DNA of 21,709 nt, from contig JBBRGG010000020.1 in NCBI GenBank assembly GCA_038240875.1, forward strand, positions 1 to 21,709, in the 5' to 3' direction. The notes beneath the pieces are model-generated. The model saw only the letters and a list, made by a program, of their open reading frames with translations. It searched no databases and was not told where the DNA came from. Origin of the DNA: JBBRGG01 sp038240875. Lineage in GTDB: Bacteria; Planctomycetota; Phycisphaerae; Phycisphaerales; UBA1924. Positions 14,375-21,266 of this stretch are shown here, one piece after another. A program made the translations under genes and the position numbers. Numbering within the stretch: position 1 is the stretch's first letter; the number at the start of each line of letters is the position of its first letter.

Positions 14375-15676
14375 ATGCCAACGCCGGACGTGCCCACCAT
14401 CTTTGCTGCGTGTGAAACCAACCACACCAAGGCTTTCGACGCGTTTCTCGCTGAAATCCTCGTGGCGTGGCCCGGCGGCGTAGTGCCTCGTGTCAAGCGT
14501 ACACGCCTTGATGAGCTTCATGTCCGCGCTCGAACACTCCGCGAAGATGATAATTCAGTCGTACTCGCGTTCACACCAAAGACATACAGCGCCAACTCGA
14601 TGGATCAACTTCACGATACATTCCACGAGCAATCTTTGCCCGCAATCATCATGTGCGAGAACGCCGACACGTGGCGTGCGCTTCAACACGATGGCGTCAT
14701 CTTTGAAGAGCACACCACGCCTGCCTACATCGTGGCCGCGATGTTGTATGCGCTCGGAGAACGCCAAGGCATGGTCCGTGTTCTCTCGCGTGAAATTACT
14801 CTCGCGCAGCGTTGCCAGGCTGGTTTCCGAGTCGAGATGGAACGGCTGCACGACGAACTCCATCTCGCGGCGAGTATCCAGCGCGAGTTTGCGTATGCGC
14901 CGTTTCCCAAAGTAGACGGGCTCGATCTGGCCGTCGTCTTCAAGCCGATGAGCTTTGTCAGTGGCGATATATATGCCGTCGAACGCATCGGCACACACCA
15001 CGCGTTCATCTTTCTCGCCGACGTCGTGGGCCATGGAGTTCCTGCGGCACTCTTGACCATGGTGCTGCGCAACTGTCTGATCACGGCTCGCGAAGGCGTG
15101 CCGATTCCGCCCAGCGAAGTCCTCTCGCGCCTCAACGAACGAATGTGTGATAGCCAGCAAGGCTCAGGTCGCTTCGCAACCGCGCTTTATGCGCTCTTTG
15201 ACTTGCGCACCCGCCGATTAACGCTCGCAGGTGCTGGCCATCCCGCCCCAATCCTGCTCAAAGCGACTGGTCGCCAAGCCCTTGAAACCCAAGGCCCGCT
15301 GCTGGGCGTCTTTGCTGAGTCGCAGTTCGACGAAGTCGAAGTCGACTTCAGCATCACCGACACGCTCCTCATGTACACCGACGGGCTCGACCTCGCGCTT
15401 GAAGCCCTCGCGAAAGAAGTTGGCACACGCCACAGCATCGATACCGTCGCCACGCTTGTCGAGCGAGCGAACATTGGTGAAAACGCATCCGCATCGTGTC
15501 TCGTGCGCGAGATCAGCGCCTTGATCGACGAGCAATGTGGCAGCCTTCACCAACTTGACGACATTACTATTCTCGCGATCCGAGGCGTAGCGTCCACAGC
15601 AGCCTCGACAATCGAAGCAAGCCCGAACGCAGATGCACACATGCCGCGATCACTGCCAAGTACCAACGCGGCGTAA
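14375..15676 (+). CDS. PP2C-like serine phosphatase (SpoIIE/RsbU type) with receiver-like N-terminus
   Basis: A 433-residue cytoplasmic signalling protein. Residues about 1-150 have the strand/helix rhythm of a receiver domain but lack a recognisable phosphorylatable aspartate in context (LAFTPK, AIIMCEN, VIFEEHTTP), so this part looks like a pseudo-receiver. A coiled-coil linker at about 150-180 (VEMERLHDELHLAASIQREF) leads to the PPM/SpoIIE phosphatase domain. Metal-binding acidic residues are visible: D198 (SGD), D216 (ADVVGHG), D336 (TDG) and D395/D396 (LDDITI). Such enzymes dephosphorylate anti-sigma-factor antagonists or other serine-phosphorylated partners; none is encoded nearby. The ATG at 14375 follows AAGGA with good spacing, and a TTG directly before it is less likely. 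The C-terminal 30 residues are Ala/Ser-rich and probably disordered. Confidence 0.88.
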   Translation: MPTPDVPTIFAACETNHTKAFDAFLAEILVAWPGGVVPRVKRTRLDELHVRARTLREDDNSVVLAFTPKTYSANSMDQLHDTFHEQSLPAIIMCENADTWRALQHDGVIFEEHTTPAYIVAAMLYALGERQGMVRVLSREITLAQRCQAGFRVEMERLHDELHLAASIQREFAYAPFPKVDGLDLAVVFKPMSFVSGDIYAVERIGTHHAFIFLADVVGHGVPAALLTMVLRNCLITAREGVPIPPSEVLSRLNERMCDSQQGSGRFATALYALFDLRTRRLTLAGAGHPAPILLKATGRQALETQGPLLGVFAESQFDEVEVDFSITDTLLMYTDGLDLALEALAKEVGTRHSIDTVATLVERANIGENASASCLVREISALIDEQCGSLHQLDDITILAIRGVASTAASTIEASPNADAHMPRSLPSTNAA

Positions 15677-15736
15677 GTATTCGCTCGCATGAGTTCGCGC
15701 GCCGTATGCCAAATACCTACTGCAACCATACATTCT

Positions 15737-15759
15737 CACACGACACTTTGCCGCGTGTG
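15737..15759. terminator. Short hairpin between convergent genes
   Basis: CACACG (15737-15742) can pair with CGTGTG (15754-15759) around an 11-base loop, between the phosphatase gene (plus) and the zinc-ribbon gene (minus). No strong U-run follows in either direction, so termination is only possible. Confidence 0.22.
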
Positions 15760-15764
15760 CTCAG

Positions 15765-16235
15765 TTATCTCATTGTGTAAGGCGTGAACCATCGATGGTC
15801 CAGATTGTACCACCGCCGCCGACACTCGCTCCGAAGTATGTACCGCGAACACGTTGGGTAAGGCTTCCAATCAGGCTCATCAACAACGACGCCGCCGCAC
15901 TTCAAGCAGCGCATGCCATCGCTCGCCACCAGTTTCTTCCGTAGTTGCAACATTAAAAAGTGTGGCGCCAGCGCTAGCATGCACGCAATCGAGAGCGATA
16001 TCACCGCGATCGATGCTACGACACCGAGATTCTTTAGCCCGGGAATGCCAACGAACAATCCGACCGAAATCGGCAGCGTCAACGCAAACACAATCGCCGA
16101 GTTGTACAGCGTGCGAACCACATATGCCCAAAATAGCGCACTGGCAAACTTCATCGGCGGCATAACAAAGGTGCCTATTGGCCCCGGCGTCGTCGGCGGC
16201 GTCAACGGCGGCGAGCCATCGCTCTCAAAGTTCAT
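15765..16235 (-). CDS. Two-helix membrane protein with degenerate zinc ribbon
   Basis: A 156-residue protein of unknown function. A Pro-rich N-terminus (about 8-28) is followed by two hydrophobic segments at about 34-63 and 70-96. A cytoplasmic-style ribbon comes next: C110-x2-C113, then 12 residues, then Y126-x2-C129, and an ECRRRWYNL tail. Compared with the neighbouring paralogue, whose ribbon is CLGC-x12-CPEC, the third cysteine is Tyr here (codon TAC at 15858-15860, one G-to-A change from TGC), and the Gly after C129 is Ser. The ribbon should therefore bind zinc poorly or not at all. The ATG at 16235 has no ribosome-binding site; ATGs at codons 25 and 28 are alternatives. The call of a real gene rests on the shared architecture with the paralogue 63 bases upstream in transcription direction. 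Confidence 0.7.
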   Translation of the reverse strand: MNFESDGSPPLTPPTTPGPIGTFVMPPMKFASALFWAYVVRTLYNSAIVFALTLPISVGLFVGIPGLKNLGVVASIAVISLSIACMLALAPHFLMLQLRKKLVASDGMRCLKCGGVVVDEPDWKPYPTCSRYILRSECRRRWYNLDHRWFTPYTMR

Positions 16236-16298
16236 GGGTGATTAGGGTGAAGCATCAGGTATGTTGCTTTCGAGAGCGAAGAGAGTCTATCGATTGTG

Positions 16299-16724
16299 CT
16301 AGTTCACGCTGCGATTCGACCATGTGCTATTCAACTTGTGCCACCTACGCCGACAATCCTTGAAGTCGATCACTCGTCCGCACTCCGGGCAAGGCGAGCC
16401 ATCAGGCCGATCCGCGACCATGTACCTACATCCCAGACACAGCTTCTCATCAGCAGCTTTCAAGTCCACGGTATTTTTCACGTTGTACGCGAAAAACATC
16501 CAAGATAATGGAATCATGATCGCGATCTAGGCCACAATTATGTAAATTATTGGGTCCGCAAAGGGCAATTTCAGTACATCAAAGAAAAGATACTTCAATG
16601 GATATTGTAACGCGAACAAAACAACAAATGCTGACACGAACACGTACGTGGCCGCGTATGCACGAAACAACGCACTTGGATAACGGTTTGATCCTGTTAA
16701 TGGTTTCGTTACGCTATCCACCAT
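16299..16724 (-). pseudogene. Zinc-ribbon membrane protein gene interrupted by an amber codon
   Basis: Two pieces in the same minus-strand frame form one paralogue of the neighbouring gene. The first (65 codons from ATG 16724) holds a hydrophobic segment at about 25-50 and the start of a second. TAG at 16527-16529 interrupts it, and the frame then continues through codons for IAI into MIPLSWMFFAY, completing the second membrane helix. After that comes an intact zinc ribbon, CLGC-x12-CPECGR, and the same CRRRWHKLNS ending as the sister protein. A stop in the middle of a hydrophobic helix, with coding character resuming directly after it, marks a recent nonsense mutation; TGG to TAG is the simplest route. 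Readthrough, reinitiation at 16517 or a sequencing error are alternatives. No ribosome-binding site is visible at 16724. Confidence 0.75.
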
Positions 16725-16849
16725 CGCGTCGCCGCGTGGTTATTGTAACTCTCCAGCATTATCGAGCACCCGTTCCTGCATAGATGATTATTTCCCCACG
16801 GCTTCATGCTCGCTTCGAGGTTCGCCACGTTCTCGCCGTACCATCTAGT

Positions 16850-18319
16850 ATGAGCGAACTTTTCGGGGCGGCCAGAGCCGAAGCCGCCCAGCGCATCTTG
16901 CCGCTGGCCGTTCGCATGCGCCCGCGAACTCTCGACGAATTCGCTGGCCAGTGCCACATTCTGGGCCCAGGCAAACTTCTTCGCCGTATGCTCGAAGCCG
17001 ACGCCATCACCAGTATCATTCTACATGGCCCTCCCGGCACCGGTAAAACCACTCTCGCCGAACTCGTCGCCATCCACACCAAGCGCCACTTCGAGCGCGA
17101 GAACGCTTCCAGCGTCGGCGTCAAGCGCATTCGCGAAATCATCGACGACGCCGAGCGCCGCCTCACCCACGACAAGCACCGCACCATCCTCTTCCTCGAC
17201 GAGATCCATCGGTTCACCAAATCGCAGCAAGACGTGCTACTCAGCGACGTCGAGCGCGGGCTCATCACGCTCATCGGCGCTACCACCGAGAACCCGCTCT
17301 TCGCTGTCAATTCCGCACTTGTCAGCCGCAGCACGCTCTTTCGCTTGGAGCCCCTAAGCCAAGACGACATCATCGCGGTCCTCCGCCGCGCCATAGCCGA
17401 TCCAGCTCGTGGCTACGGCAAGCTCGCGATCGACGTCCACCAAGACGCGCTCCGCGTGTGGGCGATCAAGTGTGATGGCGACGCGCGTCGCGCTCTCACG
17501 GCTCTCGAAGTCGCCGTAGAATCTTCGCAGGCTACCAAACCAGCCACGCCTTCTTCGCTCTCGTCCGCCTCCTCATCTTCGCACGCCCCCGTTTCATTAC
17601 ACCCCGCGCCCGCTACACCGATCATCATCGATCGCGCAATCGCCGAAGATTCCATCCAGCAAAAAGCCGCGATCTACGACGGCACCGGCGACGACCATTA
17701 CGACACCATCAGCGCCTTCATTAAAAGCGTTCGAGGCAGCGATCCCGACGCCGCAATCTATTGGCTCGCTCGCATGCTCGACGCCGGCGAAGACCCACGA
17801 TTCATCGCCCGCCGCCTTTCGATCCTCGCGAGCGAAGATATTGGCAACGCCGACCCTCGCGGAATCATGGTCGCCGCCGCCTGCTGGGAACTTGTCGAAC
17901 GCATCGGCATGCCCGAAGCCCGCATCACCCTTGCTCAGTGCGTCACCTATCTCGCCCTTGCCCCTAAAAGCAACGCGAGTTACATGGCAATCGAAGCCGC
18001 ACTCGCCGACGTGAAGCAAGGCCGAACCCTCCCCATTCCCGTGCACGTAAAGGACAGCAACGTTCGCAAAGCCAGCGAACTTTCCGCTGGTGGCGATGGC
18101 TCTTCTCGCCCCGCCGCCGCGTACGCATATGCCCATACCCAAGGCGTCCGTGATCCGCACCTAGGCATCGTCGGCACACAGGAATACCTCGGCGTCGACA
18201 AACGCTATTACACGCCCACAACCCATGGCCATGAACGCGTGATGAGCGAAGCCCTCGGTCGCGCCCGCGCTATTCGCGCCGGTCTGAATACGCCGCCGCA
18301 CGAAGAGGCCGCGCCGTGA
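16850..18319 (+). CDS. rarA: RarA/MgsA-type AAA+ ATPase (replication-associated recombination protein A)
   Basis: A 489-residue AAA+ protein related to clamp-loader subunits that acts at stalled replication forks. The N-terminal LAVRMRPRTLDEFAGQ is the family opening. Walker A is GPPGTGKTT at 60-68 with K66, Walker B is LFLDEIHRF with D117/E118, and sensor 1 is ATTENP. The C-terminal part has the family's DHYDTISAFIKSVRGSDPDAA-like segment (about 280), YWLARMLDAGEDPRFIARR and EYLGVDKRYY. A low-complexity Ser/Ala/Pro-rich insert at about 225-255 separates the AAA+ and C-terminal domains and is not usual for the family. The ATG at 16850 is preferred because residues encoded upstream of it (frame open to 16784) do not resemble the family; it lacks a ribosome-binding site. 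Its last four bases are the start of the next gene. Confidence 0.93.
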   Translation: MSELFGAARAEAAQRILPLAVRMRPRTLDEFAGQCHILGPGKLLRRMLEADAITSIILHGPPGTGKTTLAELVAIHTKRHFERENASSVGVKRIREIIDDAERRLTHDKHRTILFLDEIHRFTKSQQDVLLSDVERGLITLIGATTENPLFAVNSALVSRSTLFRLEPLSQDDIIAVLRRAIADPARGYGKLAIDVHQDALRVWAIKCDGDARRALTALEVAVESSQATKPATPSSLSSASSSSHAPVSLHPAPATPIIIDRAIAEDSIQQKAAIYDGTGDDHYDTISAFIKSVRGSDPDAAIYWLARMLDAGEDPRFIARRLSILASEDIGNADPRGIMVAAACWELVERIGMPEARITLAQCVTYLALAPKSNASYMAIEAALADVKQGRTLPIPVHVKDSNVRKASELSAGGDGSSRPAAAYAYAHTQGVRDPHLGIVGTQEYLGVDKRYYTPTTHGHERVMSEALGRARAIRAGLNTPPHEEAAP

Positions 18320-18996
18320 ACCAATCGCAGGACCATAATCCTGACAGTTCAAATACTGACTCTGCCAAGCGCACGATGCGTGCGCACGTTCGTGGTCTTC
18401 TTACGAAGCTCGAAGCGCAGAATCCAAACTACTTCGTCCAGCGTGGTGCGCACATCGCTGGCCGCTTGCGTGCGATGACAGAGGTCACCAGCGCGCGAAC
18501 GGTCTTGGCCTATTGCCCGTTGCCTCGGGAACCCGATTTCACCAGCCTCTTCCCGCACCTGCGTGGTTTGGCGTTACCAAGGGTGAACGCCGACGCGGCT
18601 AACGAGCCGGGCACTATGCGCGCGCGAGACATTTCGTCAAAGCGAAGCCAAATGGCAGCATTCGCCATCGACCCACACCAGTGGGAATCAGCCTTGGTGA
18701 CAGGTTACTTTGGTATTCGGGAGCCAAACTTCGCCTGTTTACGCATCGATCCAAGCGAGATCGAAGTCATCCTCCTGCCAGGTCTTGCGTTTGATTCCTT
18801 CGGCGGACGTCTAGGCAAAGGCCGAGGTTTTTACGATGTCTTCCTAAACGAAAATTGGCCCACAGGCAAGCGGCCACTCTTGATTGGAATCTGTCTGGAA
18901 GAACAAATCGTTGATCGCGTTCCTATGGCTGCATCGGATGTCTTTGTTCGCCGCGTCGTCACCGACCTGCGAACACTAGAATGCAGCGGCAACTAA
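18316..18996 (+). CDS. 5-formyltetrahydrofolate cyclo-ligase
   Basis: A 226-residue enzyme that converts 5-formyltetrahydrofolate to 5,10-methenyltetrahydrofolate with ATP, returning a dead-end folate to one-carbon metabolism. The family signature is clear at 155-174: PGLAFDSFGGRLGKGRGFYD. An N-terminal KRTMRAHVRGLL matches the usual K-x3-R start of the fold, and the C-terminal region IGICLEEQIVDRVPM is also typical. The first 17 or so residues are polar and extra. The GTG start overlaps the rarA stop (GTGA) and has GAGG seven bases upstream, so translation is probably coupled. In enterobacteria this gene (ygfA) sits beside 6S RNA; here I see no such RNA. Confidence 0.92.
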   Translation: MNQSQDHNPDSSNTDSAKRTMRAHVRGLLTKLEAQNPNYFVQRGAHIAGRLRAMTEVTSARTVLAYCPLPREPDFTSLFPHLRGLALPRVNADAANEPGTMRARDISSKRSQMAAFAIDPHQWESALVTGYFGIREPNFACLRIDPSEIEVILLPGLAFDSFGGRLGKGRGFYDVFLNENWPTGKRPLLIGICLEEQIVDRVPMAASDVFVRRVVTDLRTLECSGN

Positions 18997-19010
18997 GCCA
19001 ACGTGCTCAA

Positions 19011-19080
19011 GACTTCGCCTGTTTGTCTCTACATCCCTGCTTGTCTCTATCTACCCTTTTCTCTATTTACCTGATTCTCT
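19011..19080. other. Pyrimidine-rich intergenic tract
   Basis: This run of mostly C and T holds repeated words: TTGTCTCTA occurs twice, with further TCTCT motifs. Its reverse complement reads AGAGACAA repeatedly and resembles the T-poor tracts at 8-50 and from 4997. A lone TTGACA at 19084-19089 follows without a matching -10. No gene is seen. Confidence 0.4.
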
Positions 19081-19202
19081 CTGTTGACAATGGAGTTGAA
19101 TCTTTGCGCTCGGGAAGTTCGTGGGAATGCGCGATGGAACGCCGATAGAAACTTTCGCGCGTGTCAAATTGGGCACGCCACCATTCACAGGAAGGATCCA
19201 AC

Positions 19203-20606
19203 ATGGCTCTGCCATCTCAAATGGAACGCAGCGCGGACTACGGCAAGCCCGTCATGGGCCGAACCTCTCGCACCAAAATCACCCCCGCAGCCAGATACGC
19301 AATCGCCGCGGGCGCGGTCGTCCTCGGTGGCTTCGCCATTTGGGGCCTGGCCTACGCTTTCAGCAGCGGTCCAGAAAAAGCCGGTGCGAACGGCATCGCT
19401 CCGATCAACGATTCAAGCATCACCGCCAACACACCCAAACCTGTTGAGCCCGCGGTTGGTACGCCACCACCAATCTCACTTTCTCAGGGCGCTTCGCAGG
19501 GTTCTAGTGCGCAGATCACGGGCATCAACGCACCTAGCGGGCTTGGTCGCGCGGTTGACCCCACTTCTCCTAGCGGCACCCGTCCCCTACCTGTTGATGT
19601 AACTGCGCAAACTGGGACTGGGAATTTAACCGCAGGCATGGCGCCAAATACACGTCCAAATTTGGCTCCTGCAACTACGCCAACCAACGCCCCCTCCAAC
19701 ACGCCCACTAACACGCCCACCAACACGCCCTCCAACACGTCAAATCCGGCCACAACTTCCGTTACCCAACCCAACACCCAACCCATCGGCCAGTCAATCC
19801 TCCCGCTCACGCCCACCGCATCAACCGTCGTCGTGCAGCAACTCATCGCCGAGGGCGACCGCCTTGTCGCCTCCGGCAAGCTCGTCGAAGCTCGCGTTAC
19901 TTACAGCAAGGCAATGCTCCATCCCGACGCCGCCTCGAGCGACAAGTCCTCTCTTCGCACCAAGCTCACCACAATTAACGATGACCTCGTTTTCTCAACC
20001 AAGGTGACGCCTGGCGATCCGCTCGTCGAGTCGTACAAGGTCGTTTCGGGTGACAGCCTCACGAAAATCCGTAAAAAGCGTGACCTCGCAACCGATATGG
20101 GCTTGATCGCTCGCATCAACAAAATGGCCGACCGCAACGCCCTCAAAGTTGGCCAGACGTTGAAGCTCGTCCGCGGGCCATTTCACGCCGTTGTCAGCAA
20201 GAGCGACTTCCGCCTTGATCTCTTCACCGGCTCGCCCGACGAGCCTGATCGCTGGGTCTATATCAAGAGCTATCGCGTCGGCCTAGGCGAAGGCAACAGC
20301 ACGCCTGTTGGCTCGTTCGTCATCAAGAAGAACAGCAAGCTTGAAAACCCGCACTGGGTCAACCCACGCACCGGCGAAAAGTTCAACAAAGAAGATCCCA
20401 AAAACCCCATCGGCGAACGCTGGCTTGGTTGGCAAGGCGTTGGCGCGTCCGCCATTAACACCGGCTACGGCATCCACGGCACTATCGAGCCCGACTCCAT
20501 CGGCCAGCAACGCTCCATGGGGTGCGTCCGCCTTGGAAACGAAGACGTGGCCCAGATCTATGACATGCTGGTCGAAGAAGTCAGCGTGGTCAAAGTGCAG
20601 CCATAA
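19203..20606 (+). CDS. Membrane-anchored LysM / L,D-transpeptidase (YkuD)
   Basis: A 467-residue envelope enzyme. A cytoplasmic N-terminus (1-31) precedes one membrane helix (about 32-53). A long Pro/Thr/Asn-rich linker follows (to about 200), then a short helical TPR-like segment (about 205-270), a LysM peptidoglycan-binding motif (about 277-325, YKVVSGDSLTKI) and a C-terminal YkuD domain. The catalytic residues are present: H425 in GIHGT and C441 in SMGCVRL. L,D-transpeptidases form 3-3 peptidoglycan cross-links or attach proteins to the peptidoglycan; which applies here is not visible. The ATG at 19203 has GAAGGA upstream with a seven-base spacer, and an upstream in-frame start at 19161 is less likely. 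The linker includes a 12-bp tandem repeat. A hairpin at 20651-20669 may end its transcript. Confidence 0.93.
   Translation: MALPSQMERSADYGKPVMGRTSRTKITPAARYAIAAGAVVLGGFAIWGLAYAFSSGPEKAGANGIAPINDSSITANTPKPVEPAVGTPPPISLSQGASQGSSAQITGINAPSGLGRAVDPTSPSGTRPLPVDVTAQTGTGNLTAGMAPNTRPNLAPATTPTNAPSNTPTNTPTNTPSNTSNPATTSVTQPNTQPIGQSILPLTPTASTVVVQQLIAEGDRLVASGKLVEARVTYSKAMLHPDAASSDKSSLRTKLTTINDDLVFSTKVTPGDPLVESYKVVSGDSLTKIRKKRDLATDMGLIARINKMADRNALKVGQTLKLVRGPFHAVVSKSDFRLDLFTGSPDEPDRWVYIKSYRVGLGEGNSTPVGSFVIKKNSKLENPHWVNPRTGEKFNKEDPKNPIGERWLGWQGVGASAINTGYGIHGTIEPDSIGQQRSMGCVRLGNEDVAQIYDMLVEEVSVVKVQP
19692..19739 (+). repeat. Four 12-bp tandem units in the transpeptidase linker
   Basis: CCCTCCAACACG, CCCACTAACACG, CCCACCAACACG and CCCTCCAACACG follow each other without gaps and encode PSNT/PTNT-type units of the linker. 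The units differ by one or two bases. Copy number could vary between strains and change linker length in steps of four residues. Confidence 0.75.
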
Positions 20607-20650
20607 GTTACCGCCTCGCCTAAATATGAGTTTAAATCGAATTCGCAATA

Positions 20651-20669
20651 CCCCTCGCCCACTGAGGGG
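20651..20669 (+). terminator. Candidate terminator of the transpeptidase gene
   Basis: CCCCTC (20651-20656) and GAGGGG (20664-20669) form a six-pair GC-rich stem with a seven-base loop, 45 bases after the stop codon. It is followed by ATGTTTCTAT, which is only moderately T-rich. Confidence 0.4.
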
Positions 20670-20973
20670 ATGTTTCTATCTGGAACGCGCGACCCAGCCG
20701 TGGCCACCCAAAGCTTCGCCGTTAATCGGGCGGCTAATCAATTTCGCCGCCATTCTTGTAAATTATTTCGTGTCGTAACAGGGCATCTTGAGCCTGCGAA
20801 TCGGCACTACCTTATCAGGGTGTGTGGACATGGTCAAAGTGCCCAGATGGCTTGGGTGGACTGTCGCGTTTTGACTTGACATTTTCGAGTTAAACGGTCG
20901 TTGATAGTCAACTTTGCGCAGCGCTTTCGCCTATTATTGATGGCTTGCTTTTGTGCTCTTTCTGGAGCCTGCC

Positions 20974-21105
20974 ATGGGATCCAAAATGATCCTTTATCGC
21001 TCACAACCACCAAAACTGTGCATCGGTCTAAGCATCAGTTTAGAAGTGGCATCTGCGATTAGTTTGGTAGGTACTTTCGTGAAGCGTATCGTTGTCCAAA
21101 TATAG
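20974..21105 (+). CDS. Candidate 43-residue small membrane peptide
   Basis: The ATG at 20974 has GGAG (20964-20967) six bases upstream, better than most starts in this window, and a -10-like TATTAT lies about 40 bases before it. The 43-residue product has a hydrophobic stretch at about 15-36 with one Glu near its middle, bounded by Lys and by Lys-Arg, which would fit a single membrane helix. I do not recognise it. Codon use is AT-rich, unlike the neighbouring genes, which argues for either foreign origin or a chance ORF. It ends 161 bases before the likely gyrB start. Confidence 0.28.
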   Translation: MGSKMILYRSQPPKLCIGLSISLEVASAISLVGTFVKRIVVQI

Positions 21106-21266
21106 ACATAATATTATCTTTTTGTGTTTCTCTCCAATCAAAGCATAAAGCAGTAAAACGTAGCACTTAGCACTTCGATTCGTACCTGTTCAGAATGGTC
21201 CCATCCGCTTGTCCCGCCCCCCGCCAGCCATTTCGACTCGGCCATACTCGAATCACAAACCACATC

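Larger units (their letters stand above)
20607..21266. other. 660-base intergenic region before gyrB
   Basis: This stretch is AT-richer than the coding DNA around it. Visible items are the hairpin at 20651-20669, a second possible hairpin (GGCGGC 20729-20734 with GCCGCC 20746-20751), TTGACTTGACA at 20871-20881, a GTTGA-TAG-TCAAC palindrome at 20900-20912, a -10-like TATTAT at 20932-20937, a small candidate ORF at 20974-21105, an AT palindrome ATAATATTAT at 21109-21118 and a tandem TAGCACT at 21161-21174. A gyrB promoter must lie here, but I cannot single it out. Confidence 0.5.

Noticed and set aside
19084..19602. A 172-codon ORF starting beside TTGACA and overlapping the transpeptidase gene
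   Set aside because: Its frame is a shadow of the transpeptidase gene, which has its own good ribosome-binding site and clear domains.
21101..21121. Possible dif site at the ATAATATTAT palindrome
   Set aside because: The half-sites are separated by two bases instead of six and the outer arms do not match XerC/XerD sites.
20607..21266. Possible replication origin next to gyrB
   Set aside because: Only isolated 7-of-9 DnaA-box-like words (near 20836 and 21092) are present; there is no cluster and no dnaA or dnaN, and the skew pattern does not match an origin.
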